This document shows positions 5,803-10,916 of a stretch of DNA of 10,916 nucleotides, piece by piece. Within the stretch, counting starts at the first letter, position 1. Each line of letters starts with the position of its first letter. The notes beneath the pieces are model-generated. The model made no database searches. It saw only the letters and a program-made list of their open reading frames with translations, and had not been told where the DNA came from. Origin of the DNA: Planctomycetota bacterium. Lineage in GTDB: Bacteria > Planctomycetota > UBA8108 > UBA1146 > JAJFFE01. The position numbers were made by a program, and so were the translations under genes. The stretch is taken from the NCBI GenBank assembly GCA_020425835.1, contig JAGQRC010000054.1, forward strand, positions 1 to 10,916. The letters run 5' to 3'.

Positions 5803-7017
5803 ATGCAGCTCCCTCGGGTGTGGGCCGAGATCGACCTGGATGCCCTCAGCGACAATCTCGCAGCGGTCCGCCGAGTCCTCGGCGCGTCCGTGGACGTGCT
5901 GGGTGTCGTCAAAGCAGACGCTTACGGGCACGGGGCCATCCCGATCGCCCGCGTGTTGGAGGAGCATGGCGTCGCGATGCTCGGCGTCGGAGACTCGCAC
6001 GAGGCGGTGCAGCTGCGACAGGCGGGAATCACGACGCCCATCCTCGTCCTCGGCGCGGTGGTCGACAGTGAGATCCCGCTCCTCGTGGAACACCAGATCA
6101 CCCCGTCCATCCACTCGCCCGAGCGGGTCGAGGTGTTCGAACGCTACGCGCGGGCGATCGGTGAACGAATCGGTCTCCACCTCTTGATCGACACCGGCAT
6201 GAGCCTCCTCGGTGTGACGCCAGCGCGGGCGATCGACTATCTCGCTCGGATCGCGGCCTCTCCCCATCTGAAGCTGGAGGGAGTCGGGACCCACTTCGCC
6301 TCGCCGTCGGATCCGGAGTTCACGGCCCGACAGCTCGCCCGTTTCGAGCGGGTGGTGGGCGGCGCACGACGACGAGGGCTGGAGCTGAACCGTATCCACG
6401 CCGCGTCATCCGTCGTTCTCGGCAACGGTGCACAAACGTACTACGACATGGTGCGCGTCGGGGGGCTGCTGTACGGACTGAGCGAACCCGCCGACGGTTC
6501 GATCACCCCTCGACCCACGCTCTCGTTGCACAGCCAGGTCGTGCACCTGCGCGACGTCGACGCGGGGACCCCGGTCAGCTACGGCGGCACGTTCGTCACC
6601 TCGCGGCGGACCCGGTTGGCGACCCTCGCCGTCGGCTACCACGACGGCTACCTCCACCACTTGTCCAACCGCGCGGAAGTCCTGATCCGAGGTCGACGCG
6701 CCCCGGTCGTCGGCCGGGTGACGATGGACTACACGCTGGTGGACGTGACCGACGTGCCCGGGGCGGCGGTCGGCGACCGCGTCGTGCTGCTCGGTCGGGA
6801 CGGTGACGCGTCGATCACCGGAAGGGACCTCGCCGCCTGGGCGAGCACGATCGAGTACGAGATTCCGAGCCACCTCGGCCCGCGGGTGCGCCGGGTCTAT
6901 GTTCGGAACGGACGCAGCGCACTCCAGACGGAGTCCACGCTCCCGTCGTCGCGCGAACCGGTCCGCCGGGAGTCGAGCCAGCCGATCCTGAACGCCTCGC
7001 CCGGCGCCCCGGAGTGA
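5803..7017 (+). CDS. alr: Alanine racemase
   Basis: This is a PLP-dependent enzyme interconverting L- and D-alanine for peptidoglycan, cytosolic, 404 residues. The N-terminal barrel carries Lys37 in VVKADAYGHG, which binds PLP. Numbering beside the Geobacillus stearothermophilus enzyme: His164 (166), Arg218 (219, facing the pyridine nitrogen), the catalytic Tyr260 (265), Met308-Asp309 (312-313) and Tyr352 (354) are conserved. Two cofactor-site residues differ. The position of carbamylated Lys129 is Leu128, and that of Arg136 is Leu135 (DTGMSLLGV instead of DTGMGRLG). The last 35 residues form a Ser/Pro/Arg-rich tail not usual for the family. The ATG at 5803 has TGGAG 7 bases upstream. It starts 36 bases after tsaB and is probably co-transcribed. 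Alanine specificity is likely but not proven given the two changes. Confidence 0.93.
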   Translation: MQLPRVWAEIDLDALSDNLAAVRRVLGASVDVLGVVKADAYGHGAIPIARVLEEHGVAMLGVGDSHEAVQLRQAGITTPILVLGAVVDSEIPLLVEHQITPSIHSPERVEVFERYARAIGERIGLHLLIDTGMSLLGVTPARAIDYLARIAASPHLKLEGVGTHFASPSDPEFTARQLARFERVVGGARRRGLELNRIHAASSVVLGNGAQTYYDMVRVGGLLYGLSEPADGSITPRPTLSLHSQVVHLRDVDAGTPVSYGGTFVTSRRTRLATLAVGYHDGYLHHLSNRAEVLIRGRRAPVVGRVTMDYTLVDVTDVPGAAVGDRVVLLGRDGDASITGRDLAAWASTIEYEIPSHLGPRVRRVYVRNGRSALQTESTLPSSREPVRRESSQPILNASPGAPE

Positions 7018-7117
7018 CCGTCCGCCCCGGGCGGCGATCCTCGTCCCGTCCCTCGTCCCACTTCGGGAGTCGCGAAGTCGACAGGTCGGGATCCCGCGCC
7101 TCGCCCTCGCTCCGGTC

Positions 7118-7147
7118 CGCCGTCGCGGGAATGGGATTGCGACGGCG
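7118..7147. repeat. Perfect 9-bp inverted repeat upstream of the AsmA-like gene
   Basis: CGCCGTCGC (7118-7126) and GCGACGGCG (7139-7147) pair exactly around a 12-base loop, ending 15 bases before the ATG at 7163. A weaker 6-bp pair (7060-7065 with 7073-7078) lies further upstream. There is no following T-run, so it is not a standard terminator. It could affect translation initiation of the AsmA-like gene or bind a regulator. It is otherwise all I can see in the 145-base gap after alr. Confidence 0.55.
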
Positions 7148-7162
7148 AGAACGGGGCCGACA

Positions 7163-10100
7163 ATGAGGCTTCCTGCCCACTCCTCCGGGGCGAACGCGGA
7201 AGGCCGAGAACTCCCGATGCCGCGTCAGGTGCTCAATCGATCCTCGCAGCGCCGCCGCCGTCGTCGACGTCGATTGATCGTCGTCGTCGTCCTCGTCGTC
7301 GTCGGATTGGTCGTGATCAATCTCTGGACGTTGTTCGGGGAACGACACCTCACAGCCCGCGTGCGAGAGATTCTCGATGCTCGTCTCGCGTATCCCTACG
7401 AACTCGATCGCGTCCGGTTCGGTCTCCTGGATGGGCTGACGATCGAGAATCTGCGGATCGAGTCTCCCAAGGCGGACGCGCCGCACCAGAACATGGTCGA
7501 AGTCGAGACGATCCATCTCGAGTTCGCGCTCCGCCGGTGGCTGACCGGCGGCAGTCCGATCCGACGCGTCACCCTCTCTCACCCCCAGGTCTACGTCGCG
7601 ATCGAGGAAGACCTCTCGTCACCGCTGGCGCGGATCCTCCGGCCCGCCGACGACGCGTCCGCCGACCTGGAGATCCCGGAGATCGTCGTCGAGGATCTCG
7701 AGGTTCGTACCTGCCCACAGTCACTGTTCCAGATGAAAGAGCCACTCGAGGTCGACCACTTCTCGCTGACGCTCTACGGGGACGAGGAGTACCGGTTCTC
7801 GGGCACGGCGAAGTATCCGCTCGTGCGACGAGTGCGGGTCTCGGGCACCGGCGACCGCGAGGACCACACGTTCGAGGGCAAGATCGACGTCACTCGAGTC
7901 CTGCTCGACGAGACGGTTCGAGAGCGTCTCCCCGAGCGATTTCGTAGCGTCTGGGATGAGTACCGACCCACGGGAATGGCCAACGCGAGTCTCGACTTCT
8001 CGTTGTCCGAGGGACGCATCGCCGACTGGCGCGTCGAGGTCGAGATCATCGAGGCGAGCATGCAGCTGGCGGAGCCACCGTTGGCGCTCTCTTCGGTGCA
8101 CGGGTCCGTCGAGATCCTCCCCGAGAGCGACGCCCGTCGGCTGGAGGGCGATGCGCTGGCTCCACCGTCAGCGCTGCGATCGCCCGGTCGCCTGCGGACG
8201 CTGACACCGTTGCGAGGCCGAGCGTTCGGAGGGGAGGCGAAGATCGAAGGAGGACTCGAGTTCCACGAGTCCGAGGTCGTCGCCGACTCGATCCACGTCG
8301 AGCTCGACCACATGCCGCTCGAGGAACAGACGCGGCAGCTCTTGCGAGGGCCGCTCCGCGATGCGTTCGATCAGCTGCGTCCGCAGGGGTTCGTGAGCAT
8401 CGATCTGACGGTGTCCGGCCCCGACACGGTCCTGACCGTCGACGAGCTCGAGCTCGAGGAAGTGACGATCGTCCCGACCGCATTCCCCTATCCGATCGAG
8501 CGAGTCAGCGGCGTGATCTCCCGGTCGGGCGACCGTTACTCCGTGCGGCTCGACGGGGGCGCGGAGGGAACGCCGCTCCGAGCGCGCGGACACTTCGGAC
8601 TGGCCCCCACGTCGAGTCTGCAGCTCGAGCTCCGGGTGGAGCGTTTGCTCGCCGACGCGGAGATCCGCGACGCGCTCCCGGAGGGGATTCGCCAGGTCTG
8701 GGAGCTACTGCAGCCGGGGGGCGTGACCGACTTCGAGATCCGGCTCGCGCGCGAGAGCGGGTCCTCCGATGCGCTGCTCGAGGTGGAGCTCGACCCGACC
8801 GCGGCCTTCATGCGCTATCAGCACTTCCCGTACACCATCAGCGACATTCGAGGGCGCGTCACCGTCCTCACCGACATTCGCTTCGGCGAGCAGGTCGAGG
8901 CCCACGCCCGCGAAGTGCGCCTCGAGCAGTTGCGCGGGTCACACGGCGATTCCGAGGTCTTCTGCGACGTCGGGGAGATCCGTTTCCAGCCCTTCTCGCT
9001 CGACCTGCGACTGCGATCGCCGTCGGTCGCGATCGAGCGCGACATCCTCTCCGCCCTCCCGGACGAGGCCGCGTCGTTCCTTCGCGGGTGCAATCTCGAC
9101 GGTCGGTTGAAGACCGGCGTGATGATCGCCTTCGATGAGGAGCGCCACCTCGAGGTCGAGGTGACCACGGAGGTCGTCCCCCCCGTCCGCATGCGCTACC
9201 ACGCTCTTCCCTACCCGCTGACCTTCCTGAAGGGGACGACGACGTACACGCTGTCCGACCACTCGACGCGGTTCGAAGGGCTCGAGACCGACCCCGCTCT
9301 CGGCCCCCGGATACGGGTCAGCGGGCACGCCAACCCGGGGGAAGAAGAGGGGGAGCAGCGGAACTTCTTCCTCATCAAGGTCGATCCGGGCAACGACGTC
9401 CCAGGTCTCGACGTCTCGGACCCCGTCCTGCTCGAGAGCCTCCCGACGGACGTCCGCAACCTCCTCCAGAAGCTAGCCGTCGTCGGATTCGCGACGTGCG
9501 ACCTCCTCGTCGACTACACGCACTATGCGCAGGTCGGGGATCGGGAGGAGCGACAGAGCGTCGACTACGAGGGGCAGGTCGAGGTTCACGACGGAGGTTG
9601 CCGCATCGGAGTGTCGGTCGAGGAGATCGAGACCACGCTGTCGATCTCCGGGACGGCAGGGCCTCGGCCGGAGGACAACCATCGCTTCTCGGTGCTCGTC
9701 GACGGCGGGCGGTTCCGCTTCTCTCGGTTCCTCGTCAAGGACGTCGACGCGAGCTTCTACTACGGCGAGGAGCATCCGATCATCGCCAGTGGTCCCACCG
9801 CGGGGACCGGGGAGACCTACCTTCCCGATGCTCAGTTCTACTCGCGCCTCCGAGGCCCGAACCAGACGAAGAAAGCACTGCAGGCCTACATTCGCGATGC
9901 GGATGTCTACGGTGGATCCCTGCGCGGTTTCTTCTTCGTCGACGTCGATCGCAACAAGGACTTCATGGGGTCCTACCTCGCCGAAGGGATCGATCTCTCG
10001 ATCGGCGGAGGCGAGATCTTCAAGTCCGAGGGGATCCAGGGGCGTGCGGACGGTGAGGTCATCTTCAGCGGAGCGATCGACGCACCCGACCGGCTGTGGG

Positions 10101-10483
10101 GCGAAGGCCGTTTCGGAATCTCGAACGCGCGTCTGACCCAGATCCCGCTGATGGCGAACGTCCTCCGCAATCCACTCTTCGGGTTGTTCGAGGGGCTCGA
10201 TCGCGAGCAGAACTTCGTGCGCGAGGTCCGTGGCAACTTCACGATCGAGCCGAACCGATTCCGAGTCCACGACTACGGCGACTTGGAGCTGAAGACGGGA
10301 AGCGGCGTGACCTTTCGCGGTAAGGGCTCCCTCGACTTCGATCTGAACATCGACATGCTCCTCGAGCCCCAGGGGTCCCTGATGGGGCTCCCCGGCCTGA
10401 GCACGATCTTCAACAAGGCTTTCCGAATGCGCCTCGACGGTCCACTGGACGATCCGAAGTCGAACTTCGCTGGGTTTCAGTGA
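7163..10483 (+). CDS. Large AsmA/TamB-like envelope protein with internal repeats
   Basis: This 1106-residue protein resembles the AsmA-like family (AsmA, YhdP, TamB, DUF3971). Members sit in the inner membrane, extend through the periplasm as beta-groove structures, and are linked to phospholipid movement to the outer membrane. A run of eight arginines (30-37) precedes one membrane segment (38-54), so the bulk should be periplasmic. A helix-plus-turn motif resembling LP..R..W..L.P.G recurs at 256-279, 394-417, 505-528, 632-655 and 760-783, mostly followed by a segment like FPYPIERVSG (441-450, also 557-565 and 682-691). The C-terminal 930-1106 (EGIDLSIGGGEIFKSEGIQG, LTQIPLMANVL, FRMRLDGPLDDPKSNF) is the part most like the AsmA C-terminal domain. 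The ATG at 7163 is used; the ATG at 7217 (residue 19) is a reasonable alternative. Lipid transport is inferred from the family. Confidence 0.82.
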   Translation: MRLPAHSSGANAEGRELPMPRQVLNRSSQRRRRRRRRLIVVVVLVVVGLVVINLWTLFGERHLTARVREILDARLAYPYELDRVRFGLLDGLTIENLRIESPKADAPHQNMVEVETIHLEFALRRWLTGGSPIRRVTLSHPQVYVAIEEDLSSPLARILRPADDASADLEIPEIVVEDLEVRTCPQSLFQMKEPLEVDHFSLTLYGDEEYRFSGTAKYPLVRRVRVSGTGDREDHTFEGKIDVTRVLLDETVRERLPERFRSVWDEYRPTGMANASLDFSLSEGRIADWRVEVEIIEASMQLAEPPLALSSVHGSVEILPESDARRLEGDALAPPSALRSPGRLRTLTPLRGRAFGGEAKIEGGLEFHESEVVADSIHVELDHMPLEEQTRQLLRGPLRDAFDQLRPQGFVSIDLTVSGPDTVLTVDELELEEVTIVPTAFPYPIERVSGVISRSGDRYSVRLDGGAEGTPLRARGHFGLAPTSSLQLELRVERLLADAEIRDALPEGIRQVWELLQPGGVTDFEIRLARESGSSDALLEVELDPTAAFMRYQHFPYTISDIRGRVTVLTDIRFGEQVEAHAREVRLEQLRGSHGDSEVFCDVGEIRFQPFSLDLRLRSPSVAIERDILSALPDEAASFLRGCNLDGRLKTGVMIAFDEERHLEVEVTTEVVPPVRMRYHALPYPLTFLKGTTTYTLSDHSTRFEGLETDPALGPRIRVSGHANPGEEEGEQRNFFLIKVDPGNDVPGLDVSDPVLLESLPTDVRNLLQKLAVVGFATCDLLVDYTHYAQVGDREERQSVDYEGQVEVHDGGCRIGVSVEEIETTLSISGTAGPRPEDNHRFSVLVDGGRFRFSRFLVKDVDASFYYGEEHPIIASGPTAGTGETYLPDAQFYSRLRGPNQTKKALQAYIRDADVYGGSLRGFFFVDVDRNKDFMGSYLAEGIDLSIGGGEIFKSEGIQGRADGEVIFSGAIDAPDRLWGEGRFGISNARLTQIPLMANVLRNPLFGLFEGLDREQNFVREVRGNFTIEPNRFRVHDYGDLELKTGSGVTFRGKGSLDFDLNIDMLLEPQGSLMGLPGLSTIFNKAFRMRLDGPLDDPKSNFAGFQ

Positions 10484-10517
10484 GCGCGCCGCGACGCCCG
10501 ACGTCGACCCGCCCTGC

Positions 10518-10736
<219 letters not shown>

Positions 10737-10770
10737 GTGCAACCCTTTCGGCTGGGAAGGAAAAAGCGGA

Positions 10771-10862
10771 GCCACGAAGACGCAAAGAGCACGAAGGGGC
10801 ACGAAGAACTGCTTCTATTTGTTCTTCTTTATGCCCCTTTGTGTGCTTCGTGCCTTCGTGGC
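10771..10862. repeat. Imperfect inverted repeat, 38-bp arms, 16-base loop
   Basis: The left arm (10771-10808) begins gccacgaag. The right arm (10825-10862) ends cttcgtggc. The arms pair at 30 of 38 positions with no gap. Four more positions would be G-U pairs in a plus-strand transcript. Both arms are made of repeated words such as cacgaag and aagggg, and the element is richer in A/T than the genes around it. Such cacgaag-type palindromic intergenic elements look familiar from other bacterial genomes, but I cannot name a family. It lies between the stop of a minus-strand gene at 10880 and the start of the chimeric frame. It may be a mobile palindromic repeat or a transcript-end hairpin. Confidence 0.85.
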
Positions 10863-10879
10863 TATGCCCTCTTCTTGCG

Positions 10880-10916
10880 TTACTGCCAGACGTCGCTGCC
10901 GTCGTACATCTCGACC
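10880..10916 (-). CDS. C-terminal end of a minus-strand gene cut by the window edge
   Basis: Eleven codons (VEMYDGSDVWQ) followed by TAA (10882-10880) are open to the right edge. The peptide is too short to assign. Its place directly upstream of an ABC ATPase start makes a transporter partner, such as a substrate-binding protein, one possibility, but that is inference from position only. It could also be non-coding. Confidence 0.3.
   Translation of the reverse strand, partial: VEMYDGSDVWQ

Noticed and set aside
7022..7034. Terminator hairpin just after alr
   Set aside because: It has only a 5-bp GC stem with a 3-base loop and no T-run after it.
10737..10802. Longer version of the chimeric frame starting with ATG at 10802
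   Set aside because: The added residues are encoded partly by the inverted repeat. The GTG at 10736 gives the normal ABC ATPase N-terminus and has a ribosome-binding-like AAGGG upstream.
10771..10862. Classical intrinsic terminator
   Set aside because: The arms are very long and imperfect, and neither strand has an unbroken T-run right after the stem. It looks more like a palindromic repeat element, though it could still end transcripts.

Overview
The window is GC-rich bacterial DNA with a strong G/C bias at third codon positions, tightly packed genes and frequent GTG/TTG starts. The large AsmA-like envelope protein implies a diderm (two-membrane) cell. Its repeated 'LP..R..W..L.P.G' modules, together with the gene content, remind me of Planctomycetota. 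That is an impression from protein style, not a test, and other GC-rich diderm phyla remain possible. I see no rRNA, tRNA, CRISPR array, transposase or phage gene.

Left part (1-2049, minus strand): a three-gene, translationally coupled operon. In transcription order it holds a HAD phosphatase of the phosphoglycolate phosphatase/beta-phosphoglucomutase type, an NADP(H)-type short-chain dehydrogenase, and a second HAD-like hydrolase that runs off the left edge. The three genes overlap by 8 and 4 bases.

Divergent gap (2050-2357): about 300 bases without a gene. It holds a perfect 11-bp-arm palindrome, three and a half tandem copies of a 19-bp GC-rich unit, and a sigma70-like promoter candidate pointing right.

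Centre (2358-7017, plus strand): a compact series of a BtpA/SgcQ-family TIM-barrel protein, a gamma-class carbonic anhydrase-like hexapeptide protein, a small multi-span membrane protein, an unrecognised 314-residue protein, the tRNA t6A factor TsaB and alanine racemase. The first four are separated by 1 base or overlap by 4, so they are probably co-translated. TsaB carries a 5-residue tandem repeat. The alanine racemase keeps its PLP lysine and catalytic tyrosine but has leucines at both members of the usual Lys/Arg pair near the cofactor.

Right part (7163-10483, plus strand): one 1106-residue AsmA/TamB-like protein with a poly-arginine/transmembrane anchor and at least four, probably five, divergent internal repeats. 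It is likely periplasmic and concerned with envelope lipids.

Right edge (10518-10916, minus strand): the most unusual object. A 72-codon frame begins as the N-terminus of a sugar/nucleoside-type ABC ATPase, breaks off just before the Walker A motif, and continues in frame as the C-terminus of an AhpD/carboxymuconolactone-decarboxylase-type (peroxidase-related) protein. It lies next to a 92-bp imperfect inverted repeat built of 'cacgaag'-like words, followed by the last 11 codons of another minus-strand gene.

No complete new system is evident. The points most worth a second look are the ABC/AhpD chimera beside the inverted repeat, the altered alanine racemase cofactor site, the repeat architecture of the AsmA-like protein, and the unexplained coupled cassette of BtpA, carbonic anhydrase-like, membrane and unknown proteins.
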